Origin: Fluctibacter corallii
Lineage (GTDB): Bacteria; Pseudomonadota; Gammaproteobacteria; Enterobacterales; Alteromonadaceae
Reading direction: 5' to 3'
DNA length: 64,000 nt
NCBI RefSeq assembly: GCF_025751585.1
Contig: NZ_JAOWKX010000010.1
Location: 1 to 64,000, forward strand
Shown here: positions 44,344-52,068 of the stretch, in pieces
Position numbering within the stretch: the stretch's first letter is position 1
Layout of the letters: each line of letters opens with the position of its first letter
The notes under the pieces: model-generated
What the model was told of the DNA's origin: nothing
Databases searched by the model: none
Seen by the model: only the letters and a program-made list of their open reading frames with translations
Program-made: the position numbers and the translations under genes

Positions 44344-44790
44344 TTAAAATGGCATGCCATTGTTGATTGGAACGGCCATCCATGCACCAGTTGTCGAGTT
44401 ACTTGTGTTTCTGTCATATTTTCCATAAGCGACTATGAAAGATTTACCATTTGCATCTTTGGCTTCTGTACTTTTAATTACGCCATAACCCCGTAGCGTT
44501 GACGCAACTGTTGTTCCTGAACCTTGTACCCATATCCAAACCGTTTGGTTTGCAGGAATCACAAATGGAGTATTAATTGCACCACCATTATCAGTGCTGT
44601 AACTCCCATTGAATAAAGAACCGTCTTTGTTACGTAATTCCACCTCAACTTCTGCATCAGTAGCAGACACATTGCTAATTGATAGCGTATATGAAGCGTG
44701 TGCATTGGCCTGCCAAAATGGGATGATTGCTTCTCCCGCTAAGGCATTGGAGGTCAATAATAATAACGCAGCGCCTAAAAATTTTTTCAT
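44344..44790 (-). CDS. Small secreted hypothetical protein
   Basis: The 148-residue protein has a clear signal peptide (MKKFLGAALLLLTSNALA) and a beta-rich mature part: YTLSISNVSATDAEVEVELRNKDGS, VIPANQTVWIWVQG, LRGYGVIKSTEAKD. The pattern suggests an immunoglobulin-like or jelly-roll domain. No family is recognised. It precedes, on the same strand, a 400-base intergenic region with a candidate RNA and then the tail-collar gene, but no link is shown. Confidence 0.65.
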   Translation of the reverse strand: MKKFLGAALLLLTSNALAGEAIIPFWQANAHASYTLSISNVSATDAEVEVELRNKDGSLFNGSYSTDNGGAINTPFVIPANQTVWIWVQGSGTTVASTLRGYGVIKSTEAKDANGKSFIVAYGKYDRNTSNSTTGAWMAVPINNGMPF

Positions 44791-45001
44791 TTTTCATATC
44801 CTTATTTTCTAATGGGTTTATTGATTTAAATCCCTCTATCACTTTTATGTACTAAATCGTATGAGTAAAGGCGTTCACAAATACTCTGTTATTTCTGTTA
44901 ATACGTATTGTCAAGGTATGACAAGCGTATTCAGTGAACCTATCCTATGTACTCGTGTAATAAAGTGTAATAACAATCTGAGTGGTGTTCGTTAAAATAT
45001 A
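44791..45001. other. Upstream part of the 44.8-45.2 kb intergenic region
   Basis: This AT-rich stretch contains no protein gene. TAAAAT at 44993-44998 could be a -10 element for the candidate RNA that follows; no good -35 is seen. Confidence 0.4.
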
Positions 45002-45139
45002 GATAGTCAAGGAAACGAAGGCGGTAAGAGTACGTTAGCGGTATTCACGTTCGGACTATCGGAGAGACGCTCATCTCCACAGGGAACTTTATAGAGGCGC
45101 ACATTGAAGATGTACAGGATACGGTATGCGCCTCTTTTC
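45002..45139 (+). ncRNA. Candidate structured small RNA with GGA motifs and its own terminator
   Basis: Three nested stems can be drawn: GATAGTC (45002-45008) with GACTATC (45054-45060); GGAGA (45061-45065) with TCTCC (45074-45078); and AGAGGCGCA (45093-45101) with TGCGCCTCT (45127-45135), followed by TTTCT. Unpaired or loop positions contain repeated GGA elements (AAGGAAAC, GGGAAC and ACAGGAT), of which GTACAGGATA resembles the CsrA/RsmA-binding consensus. Nothing coding is present on either strand. No upstream plus-strand gene needs this terminator. This is a prediction from structure alone, without a family match. Confidence 0.5.
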
Positions 45140-45205
45140 TTTCTTCAAAATTGCTCACATTTCTTAGCTTATCTTGGTTATGCACTTATTTTTATTACAG
45201 TGAGG

Positions 45206-46234
45206 TTACGCCCATTTGATTGTGTATAACTCGGCGATGTTAATGGGACGGGTTTCTTGATGACCTTTTGTTGTCACTTGAGTGTCAGACGTGCTGGTAA
45301 TATTCACACCGTTTGAGGGGCTGCCATTGGTTGGATTAAGTATGTTGATAGGTGCGAAGTTAAGGGTATGTTTGTGTTCTTTAAATATATCTGGCTCTAC
45401 AGTACCAACATAGTCGCCTTGTATATTCGGTGATCCAGCCATCTCCCTTTCGTCAGCGTTTTTATCAATATTGGAAGCATTATTCCATGCTCGGCTAAAA
45501 TAGCCGCGTAGATCAGGCAAAAGAGAAAAGTCGCCCTGTTTTCCAAAGCGATAATTAATGACAGAATTTAATCGTGTTTGATGTTCATTGAGAGCAACTG
45601 GTGTTTCGCACAAAGACAGTTCTTCTGCTGGTGGATTTGCCGTGGCGATATACTGTTTTCGCTCACCAATAATGCCTGATACCATACAGGGTAGGGTTTC
45701 AATTGCAACGTTGCCTATATTAGCGATCACGTAGTTAATGCAGATTACCGCTGAAGGTGTGCTACAGCTAAGTTCAAAAGTGAGTGATGACGCATTGTCT
45801 GCGATATCTATTTCAAGGTTGACGGTTATTTGGTTATTCGCGCTGAGTGATAGTGTTTTTTGAGACGTTGTTACTCCATCTTCTAGTTTGAGCGAAATAG
45901 TACAGTCAGTCTCAGCAGATAGTTGAATTTGACTTGTTACATGTTGGCCCAGCAATACAGACTTCCAGCGAGGAAACTCATGTAACTGCTGACGAAAGTG
46001 CATGGTAATACTTGCGTCACTGCTTTTCACGATTCTGCATTGTTCATGCTTGAGGCTGATTTGCCCTCCTGTTCCTTTATCGATATATATCCAGCCATCA
46101 GGATGATTGTATTCAACCGGGGTATTGGAAGTTTTATTGCTGAAATAAGTAAAGTTATGATTATAAACGAGATTTTTTTGCTTAAGCGCGTAGTATAACT
46201 GCAAAATCTGTGAGTTTTCGTATAACATTTCCAT
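45206..46234 (-). CDS. Phage tail collar-like domain protein
   Basis: The 342-residue protein lacks a signal peptide. Its middle and C-terminal part, LLPDLRGYFSRAWNN with NADEREMAGSPNIQGDYVGTVEPDIFKEHKHTL, resembles the collar domain of phage tail fibres and tail-fibre-like proteins. Residues 60-190 are beta-sandwich-like. It is well started (TTTGGAGAAAGACA before ATG). It lies directly downstream of a RhiA-like gene on the same strand (66-base gap), so the two are probably co-expressed. No other phage gene is nearby, so I read it as a stand-alone, perhaps secreted or surface, tail-fibre-like protein. Confidence 0.7.
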   Translation of the reverse strand: MEMLYENSQILQLYYALKQKNLVYNHNFTYFSNKTSNTPVEYNHPDGWIYIDKGTGGQISLKHEQCRIVKSSDASITMHFRQQLHEFPRWKSVLLGQHVTSQIQLSAETDCTISLKLEDGVTTSQKTLSLSANNQITVNLEIDIADNASSLTFELSCSTPSAVICINYVIANIGNVAIETLPCMVSGIIGERKQYIATANPPAEELSLCETPVALNEHQTRLNSVINYRFGKQGDFSLLPDLRGYFSRAWNNASNIDKNADEREMAGSPNIQGDYVGTVEPDIFKEHKHTLNFAPINILNPTNGSPSNGVNITSTSDTQVTTKGHQETRPINIAELYTIKWA

Positions 46235-46300
46235 TGTCTTTCTCCAAAGGTGTGCGTGCCCTTACATAAGTTAATTGGGGCACACACAAAGAACGGATGA

Positions 46301-46936
46301 TTACCCAAGATGTAATTGGTTATTTTCATCAAGGTAGGCGGATTGGCTGGTAATGCCTTTGTAAGGAATCTCCAAAGCGCGACCTGCATTCATGATCGTT
46401 TGCACATCAAGAATTTCTCCGGATTTAAATGAACCTGCCACTAGGAAGTACTTGGGTTTGGGTGTCCAAGTTAAATTGATGTTGGGTTGGGTTTGTACTA
46501 AAAAGGTTCCCGCTCCCGACATACCAATACCAACCCCTGCTGCGGCAGACGGTGATGCCGAAGAGTGAGGGACAGAATCGTTGCAATTAGTGTATATGCT
46601 GCCACTTTTTCCTTCAGTGACTTGGCTAAAGTCGAATGCGTCATTTTCTTTGTCGTAACCGAGCGTTACGGTATTTGGACCATTCAGATCAACGGCTTTA
46701 GTTTGCGAGCTTTTGCACACCACGCCTGTGCGAAGCTCTTGGCCTGGCCTTGACCAAATTGCGCTGTAATTGATCGCCCAACCGAATTCCGCTTGCGTGC
46801 CTTGATAGGCGTATTTGCTGAACCAAGCTAACGTAAACACGTTACTGCCTACATCAAGTTCTGGCTTTTCTTGAAAGACAGCAAATCGGGTTGCATTCAA
46901 TGATTCATTTCTTACTGATAACGTATATATAGTCAT
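46301..46936 (-). CDS. RhiA-like protein
   Basis: The 211-residue protein resembles RhiA, the abundant quorum-regulated rhizosphere protein of Rhizobium leguminosarum. Shared features as I recall them are the beginning FAVFQEKPELDVGSNVFTLAWFSKYAY, the AINYSAIWSRPG block, GIGMSGAGTFLVQTQPN and LTWTPKPKYFLVAGSF. It has no signal peptide and looks like a beta-sandwich with Ser-Gly-rich segments. The biochemical role of RhiA is unknown. AAAGGAAAGAG precedes the ATG. It sits upstream of the collar-domain gene in the same direction. Confidence 0.75.
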   Translation of the reverse strand: MTIYTLSVRNESLNATRFAVFQEKPELDVGSNVFTLAWFSKYAYQGTQAEFGWAINYSAIWSRPGQELRTGVVCKSSQTKAVDLNGPNTVTLGYDKENDAFDFSQVTEGKSGSIYTNCNDSVPHSSASPSAAAGVGIGMSGAGTFLVQTQPNINLTWTPKPKYFLVAGSFKSGEILDVQTIMNAGRALEIPYKGITSQSAYLDENNQLHLG

Positions 46937-47165
46937 GACTCTTTCCTTTGATCTACAGTTTGATTGTCAATACAGGTTGTATTAACACTGACAAGACTAG
47001 GAAGGCGTAGTGATAAAAACGATTACCAAGCGTTACCTAATGGTTGTAATGATCGGTAATAACAATTTTGTGTCTGACTTCATATGCTGAGTTTAGTTGT
47101 TAAAACGCTATGTTATTTGCAAAAAAGATATAGCAAAATTTCAATCCTGATATGAGGGAATAGTC

Positions 47166-47549
47166 ATGAAAGCTAGACATTTTATATTCAGTTTTTGCTT
47201 TTCAACGCTGTCTTTACACGCTACTGCTGAAGATGCACGATGTAACGTTACTCAGCAGTCATTTAACCATATTCAAGCTAGACATTGCGGCCCAAATGCG
47301 CCTGGTAGCCGATTCATTGCTCAATATTGTCAGTCGCTGCAAAGTGCCAACCAATTTTGTGCGTTAGTGCAAAATTCTTCAATCCGTAACCGAGTCGTTC
47401 AACCTGATAACCGTATACGCTACGATGCCAACTTGGCTCAGGTTGTAGGTATGGCTGGTGAAAAGTGTGGAAGGCTTATTATTGAACCAGATGGAACGGT
47501 GGTTACGCAGTTTCCAGAGTTTAACAATGCGCCAGGCAATTGTCAGTAG
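47166..47549 (+). CDS. Small secreted Cys-rich protein, candidate ribonuclease-type toxin
   Basis: The 127-residue protein has a signal peptide (about 1-21, ending SLHATA). The mature part has six Cys (26, 41, 55, 65, 101, 126), an even number suited to disulfides. The block FNHIQARHCGPN, with H35, R39 and H40, followed by SRF and, later, IRNRVVQPDNRIRYD and GRLIIEPDG, recalls BECR-fold (barnase/EndoU/colicin E5/RelE-like) toxin domains, which begin with H-x4-H or similar. I have no family match. It is followed nine bases later by a small acidic protein with immunity-like features. Alternatives are an inhibitor or a structural envelope protein. Confidence 0.55.
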   Translation: MKARHFIFSFCFSTLSLHATAEDARCNVTQQSFNHIQARHCGPNAPGSRFIAQYCQSLQSANQFCALVQNSSIRNRVVQPDNRIRYDANLAQVVGMAGEKCGRLIIEPDGTVVTQFPEFNNAPGNCQ

Positions 47550-47558
47550 AGTGTATTT

Positions 47559-47888
47559 ATGAGAAAAATCGTTTTTAGTTCATGTTCAGGAGACGTTGCC
47601 TCGTCAGATGTGGTCGTGATTCATGATGAAATGTGGGAGCGATATTATTCATGTATTGAAGGTTATAGAGATATACCTATATTTCAACGGCTATGGAAGC
47701 ACCAATTTGGCAAGGAAGCCGAGCCACAGAGCGTAAAAGCTAACTTTGAGCAGTTAGCCGATGAATTTGATACGATTTTGCAGTTAGATGGCACGCCTGT
47801 AGAGCTAAGGCAATTTATTATTGACTGTAAAGCGAGTGTTGATAGAGCGATCAAAAATAATGCAACGTGCGATATTATCGCGGAGTAA
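47559..47888 (+). CDS. Small acidic protein, candidate immunity partner
   Basis: The 109-residue protein has no signal peptide, is acidic and helical (NFEQLADEFDTILQLDGTPVELRQFIIDCKASVDRAIKNN), and has the size and charge of many immunity proteins. It begins nine bases after the stop of the secreted Cys-rich protein, indicating co-transcription. No family is recognised. The pair is flanked by unrelated genes, which suits a mobile toxin/immunity cassette, but it remains an inference from pairing alone. Confidence 0.5.
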   Translation: MRKIVFSSCSGDVASSDVVVIHDEMWERYYSCIEGYRDIPIFQRLWKHQFGKEAEPQSVKANFEQLADEFDTILQLDGTPVELRQFIIDCKASVDRAIKNNATCDIIAE

Positions 47889-47900
47889 ACAGCGCTCGCA

Positions 47901-48863
47901 CTAAGCACTCATTGGCATTGATGACTCCATATTGCTTCCTTTCAAAATGGTAAAGTGCTTACCGCCAAAGCGTACTTTACCTCTTTTTCTTTCAATCAAC
48001 ATTTGCGCTGCCATTTTGTCTTCAATACATTCTACGAATTGCTTTCGAGCGCGATGAATTTGAATATTCACATGTTGCTCGCTCATTCCCAAATCTTTAG
48101 ATAATTGCTTCATTGACACCCACCCTTGAACGTCTTCCTCGAAAGCCTCTTGCATATCTTGAAGCCTGTAGCGTGCCAGTAGTACGGTAAGATAATGGTG
48201 GGATCTTACGTCTAAATCTAGCGTCGTATGTTGATTTTTCACTTTCAATTCAGCCAGCTCTTCGTCAAGGCTGAGACTAAAAATGTATTCCAAAGAAGCG
48301 GTCTCCTGCGAGTGAAGATCTAACGTGTGCTCAGAATCTACTGAGGCCTTAAACATGCGCCAAGTGCTATCACCAATGGTGATTATCTCACCATCATTCA
48401 ATGGTTGAAGCACTCTTAGATGAATATTTTCTGCACACCAGCGATACTGTTCTGAATCAAAATAGATGATTGTCTCTGGAGACGAAGCATTAGGTAAAAA
48501 ATGGTAATTGCGTAAGCGGATAGCGTCATGTCCAGCGGGATCGTCTGGAATCAATAAGTCGAAGGGTTTATCGTCAGATATCACTTCGAAAGGCTCAGGA
48601 TTTAACTCAGAAAAAACAATAATGTCTCCTGCTGTTATGGAGACAGCTTCACGAGGAGGGATCCGTTGCTGATTAATCCAGACACCGTTTCGACTCAGAT
48701 CCCTCAAGACCCATTCGTTGCCTGACCATTCGACAACTGCGTGAATACGAGTTATCTCTGGGTAATTAAGGAGGGTATCGACCGAGAACGCCAGTCTACC
48801 AAAACGATGAAACGCCTTTAGAAAAATAGTGTCGCCAGAAGGCGAGTGTTTTAACCTAGCCAT
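47901..48863 (-). CDS. FHA-domain protein with C-terminal helix-turn-helix
   Basis: The 320-residue protein has an N-terminal forkhead-associated domain (about 15-90: HRFGRLAFS, ITRIHAVVEWSGNEWVLRDLSRNGVWIN), which binds phosphothreonine peptides. The C-terminus (about 235-300, GWVSMKQLSKDLGMSEQHVNIQIHRARKQFV) is a helix-turn-helix. It may therefore be a DNA-binding protein switched by Ser/Thr phosphorylation. It is divergent from a Ser/Thr kinase gene only 65 bases away, so the kinase is its likely partner. The fixed Ser-Arg before the His in the FHA is changed (TRIHA). Confidence 0.8.
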   Translation of the reverse strand: MARLKHSPSGDTIFLKAFHRFGRLAFSVDTLLNYPEITRIHAVVEWSGNEWVLRDLSRNGVWINQQRIPPREAVSITAGDIIVFSELNPEPFEVISDDKPFDLLIPDDPAGHDAIRLRNYHFLPNASSPETIIYFDSEQYRWCAENIHLRVLQPLNDGEIITIGDSTWRMFKASVDSEHTLDLHSQETASLEYIFSLSLDEELAELKVKNQHTTLDLDVRSHHYLTVLLARYRLQDMQEAFEEDVQGWVSMKQLSKDLGMSEQHVNIQIHRARKQFVECIEDKMAAQMLIERKRGKVRFGGKHFTILKGSNMESSMPMSA

Positions 48864-48928
48864 TACGTTCTTTCCAATATCATCTATGTTAAGTATAGAA
48901 GCTGATAAAAATTATTCTCTAATCTCAC

Positions 48929-51547
48929 ATGGCGAGATTGTTTGGTGAGAAAGGGCCATCGCATATGGAACGTGATGAGTCGAACAAAATGTGTGGATAT
49001 ACTATGAATTTAGATGAACATTATTCTCAACTTCATCACCTTGGGGAAGGGGGAACATGTCACGTTTTTCGCGGGCAGGATCTTCAGCTTGGCCGCCTTG
49101 TAGCAATAAAAGTAATTGATTTAGCGGTACAGCCTGCACATAGGGCGGTGTTTGAAGCGCAGTGTCTAGCGCAGTTTAATCATCCTAATATTGTTCAGAT
49201 TTATCGTATTCACGAGGGGGATAATCAACTTATTTTAGAAATGGAGTACGTGAACGGGGCAACCTTAGCAAATTGGTTACAGCGAGGACCGATTAGTGTG
49301 AGAGATAAGCTGAATGTACTCATTGATATTGCTAACGGGCTTTCCGCTGCTCACTCTAAAGGCGTGTTGCATTTAGATCTTAAAATGCAAAATGTGCTAG
49401 TGAGTGAAGAAGGCGTGGCTAAAATTGCAGATTTTGGTATTGCTGAACTAATAGGTAGACAGGCGGGAGATTACGTTAGCCAAGGAAGCTTACTGGTGAT
49501 GTCACCAGAGCTGTTTGCGGGGGCCGCAGTAAACCAAAAAAGCGATCTTTTTTCTTTGGGTATAATTGCTTATCAGCTTTTTTCTGGCGTACACCCATAC
49601 CAAGCACAAGCAAAAAATGCCTCATCTCAGGCTATCGCACAGGAGATAAAGTCGCGTCCGTGTCAGATTGATGCAACACAACTAAAAGGCATTCCTGATT
49701 CGCTGGGGTGTTTGATTAATCAGTTATTAGAAAAGCAGCCAGATAAAAGGCCAGAGTCAAGCTTAAAGGTGCGGCAGCAGTTACAGCAAATTTTATCAGC
49801 CTTCCAGAACGAGACGACTAATCCAACGCTTGATCTGACCAATATCAACGTCGATGACAGCGTCAGATTGGGCAAATGGGTTAAGGTTGGTGCCTGCATG
49901 TGTTTGCTGGCAATACTTACCGGAATGTCTGTTTGGTTATATAACAAAGCCTCCATATTCCCACCGGTTTCAATTGCAATAATGCCACCAGAATATACCC
50001 AAACATCTACCGCCGTAGAGGCTCAACGGCAGTCGCTCTCTCTTGCGGTGAGTGATGCTATTCAAACTTACTTGATTGACCATGAGAGGTACAGTGTAAT
50101 CGCGCCAACAGAAGTTAGGCGTGTTCAAGGCCTTTTGGGAGAGGGCGCTTCCATCAAGGCGATCGCGAACGCGCTTAACAGTCGTCATGTGGTAAGTATA
50201 CTTTTAGATTGTAATGTTCATGCGTGCGACATGCGCTTTCATCTCATTGACGGTGACTCTGCCACCATACTAGACGGTATCAACAGTGCTACTGACACTG
50301 AAAGCTTTATTAGTGCGTTCAATGCAACCGCCGAAGCAATCAGTTTGCTTACAGAGGGGAAGGCAGCATTGCCGTTAACCGAAAGCGCGGATGAAACATT
50401 TTTTGAAAGCTATATATCGCTTACAACAGAGACTGAAAGCGCGTCCCGTCCAGCTAGCACCTTACTAAATGAAGTACAGAGACTTATTGAAACACGTCCC
50501 AGCTTCATACCACTCTATTCACTCTATAGAAAAATTGCGATTCGCAGCTTTAAGAATTCAGGTGACGCCAGTGTATTGGCTGATTTGGAAAATGCGCTGC
50601 GATACGCTCCGTCTCAATACCATAACAGTGAAGCCTATTTATTGGATGAGTTGGCGTTATTTGGAGTAAGAAAAGAGCGAGGGAATGAGCGTGTGTTACT
50701 CGGTAAAATTATGGACTCATCACTTCAGGAGTATCAGCGTCAGACGCTATTGGCTATTTACTTTCGCTATCTAGGTGACTTTACACGTTCACTGACGCAT
50801 GCAGAAAAAGCATATCAACTGCACGCATCTCTACTCATGGCCCGTAATCTAGCTATTGGTTACATGAGACAAGGACGATTTGAAAAGGCTCTTGTGTATT
50901 TGCAACGTGTTGTGTCAACTGCACCGAATGATTGGGTTGCTCGGCAATCGTTAGCAGATATTGCACTGTTAATGGGAGAGCTCAACGTTGCAAAAATGAG
51001 CTACTCGACGCTGATAGAAAATCAAAAAGATACGATAACAACACACTCGAATTATGCTGTTACTTTGCTGCTTAGTGGTGAGTTTGAGCTGGCATTGCAT
51101 CATGTTGAACTGGCGTTACAGACGTCCCCAGACAACCATACTCTATGGTTAAATCGAGCTGATATATTTGCCCATTTAGGAAAACAACATGACGCGCTAG
51201 CTCAATATAGGTTGCTTGAATCAGCGATGTCAGGGCATAAGGGGGCGGCAAATGAGCAGCTGCTGCTTGCTCAAGGACTTGCACATTTGGGAAAGGGGCA
51301 TGAAGCATTGGCACGAGTAAATAGCGTGCTCAACACCAATCCTGATTTGCCTGAAGCCTATTTTGTAAAAGCGCTGGTTCAAACGCTTTTGAATGAGCCT
51401 TACTCTGCCTTGGCTTCGATCGAGCAAAGCACTCAAAAAGGATGGAGCCCGGCATTTTATCGACTAAAGTGGTTTAAGCCACTGTGCTCAGAAGCCGACT
51501 TTCGTCGTATACTGGGTCCTGAGCACAAAGACTATTTGTGTCAATGA
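48929..51547 (+). CDS. Membrane Ser/Thr protein kinase with periplasmic TPR repeats
   Basis: Residues 33-290 form a Hanks-type kinase: GEGGTCHVFRG (Gly-loop), AIKVID (K61), catalytic HLDLKMQN (D150, N155) and DFG (168-170). The usual Arg of HRD is Leu here, so it is a non-RD kinase. A single transmembrane helix (about 312-335, MCLLAILTGMSVWLY) is followed by a periplasmic region with an LpoB/FlgO-like ATP-independent start (VSIAIMPPEYTQTS) and then TPR repeats. Translation may begin at 48929 or at 48965. The FHA-HTH protein is the probable phosphorylation target. Confidence 0.85.
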   Translation: MARLFGEKGPSHMERDESNKMCGYTMNLDEHYSQLHHLGEGGTCHVFRGQDLQLGRLVAIKVIDLAVQPAHRAVFEAQCLAQFNHPNIVQIYRIHEGDNQLILEMEYVNGATLANWLQRGPISVRDKLNVLIDIANGLSAAHSKGVLHLDLKMQNVLVSEEGVAKIADFGIAELIGRQAGDYVSQGSLLVMSPELFAGAAVNQKSDLFSLGIIAYQLFSGVHPYQAQAKNASSQAIAQEIKSRPCQIDATQLKGIPDSLGCLINQLLEKQPDKRPESSLKVRQQLQQILSAFQNETTNPTLDLTNINVDDSVRLGKWVKVGACMCLLAILTGMSVWLYNKASIFPPVSIAIMPPEYTQTSTAVEAQRQSLSLAVSDAIQTYLIDHERYSVIAPTEVRRVQGLLGEGASIKAIANALNSRHVVSILLDCNVHACDMRFHLIDGDSATILDGINSATDTESFISAFNATAEAISLLTEGKAALPLTESADETFFESYISLTTETESASRPASTLLNEVQRLIETRPSFIPLYSLYRKIAIRSFKNSGDASVLADLENALRYAPSQYHNSEAYLLDELALFGVRKERGNERVLLGKIMDSSLQEYQRQTLLAIYFRYLGDFTRSLTHAEKAYQLHASLLMARNLAIGYMRQGRFEKALVYLQRVVSTAPNDWVARQSLADIALLMGELNVAKMSYSTLIENQKDTITTHSNYAVTLLLSGEFELALHHVELALQTSPDNHTLWLNRADIFAHLGKQHDALAQYRLLESAMSGHKGAANEQLLLAQGLAHLGKGHEALARVNSVLNTNPDLPEAYFVKALVQTLLNEPYSALASIEQSTQKGWSPAFYRLKWFKPLCSEADFRRILGPEHKDYLCQ

Positions 51548-52023
51548 CTCGGTTCCATTTCCTGAATAATGACGGCAGGATCTTGCGAGAAATAGCGAAT
51601 TAGGCTGGTATTATCGCCTTTCTTTTTCGCGACCAGACGGAAATTGATTTCGTAGTCTTTTTGCTTATTCAAGGTACCTTCTACGGCCTCTCTCGGTGAC
51701 GCTTTGAGCTTGTCTATCAGTGCATCCGATAAGGCTTGATGAGGCGCAATATTCGTGATGGTTAATATTAGCGAGCGACCACTGTTCGCCACTAAACTGG
51801 TTAACTGATAATTAAAATTGTCTTTGGCATCGGTGAAAATGGTGCCGTTTTCAGCAAACTCGAACTCGCTATCTGACCAAATTTCATAATACAAGTTTAC
51901 GGTTTTACCCGCTGATAAGGCGCGATAATCAATGTAAGTGGTGCCAGAATAACTTCCTGACGCGCTAGAAATGTCCCAATTACTGTTCTCTTTGGGAATG
52001 ACCTGAAAATTGTAACTTTGCAT
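51541..52023 (-). CDS. Hypothetical protein (160 aa), beta-rich
   Basis: I do not recognise the family. There is no signal peptide or membrane segment; the sequence looks like a small beta-sandwich (YNFQVIPKENSNWDISSASGSYSGTTYIDYRALSAGKTVNLYYEIWSDSE) with a helical section near DALIDKLKASPREA. It overlaps the kinase stop by seven bases on the opposite strand. The style is reminiscent of the RhiA-like protein 5 kb away, but no homology is claimed. Confidence 0.55.
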   Translation of the reverse strand: MQSYNFQVIPKENSNWDISSASGSYSGTTYIDYRALSAGKTVNLYYEIWSDSEFEFAENGTIFTDAKDNFNYQLTSLVANSGRSLILTITNIAPHQALSDALIDKLKASPREAVEGTLNKQKDYEINFRLVAKKKGDNTSLIRYFSQDPAVIIQEMEPSH

Positions 52024-52068
52024 AATATGTCCTTTATGTGAGCGGTGGGTTGCCTTTTAAGCGTAGTG

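Noticed and set aside
45206-46936. A prophage remnant suggested by the tail-collar domain
   Set aside because: No integrase, capsid, terminase, lysis genes or att-like repeats in the neighbourhood; a single collar-like gene is not a prophage.
49590-49600. Other near-matches such as TACACCCAT
   Set aside because: They differ in the first core base and occur at chance frequency.
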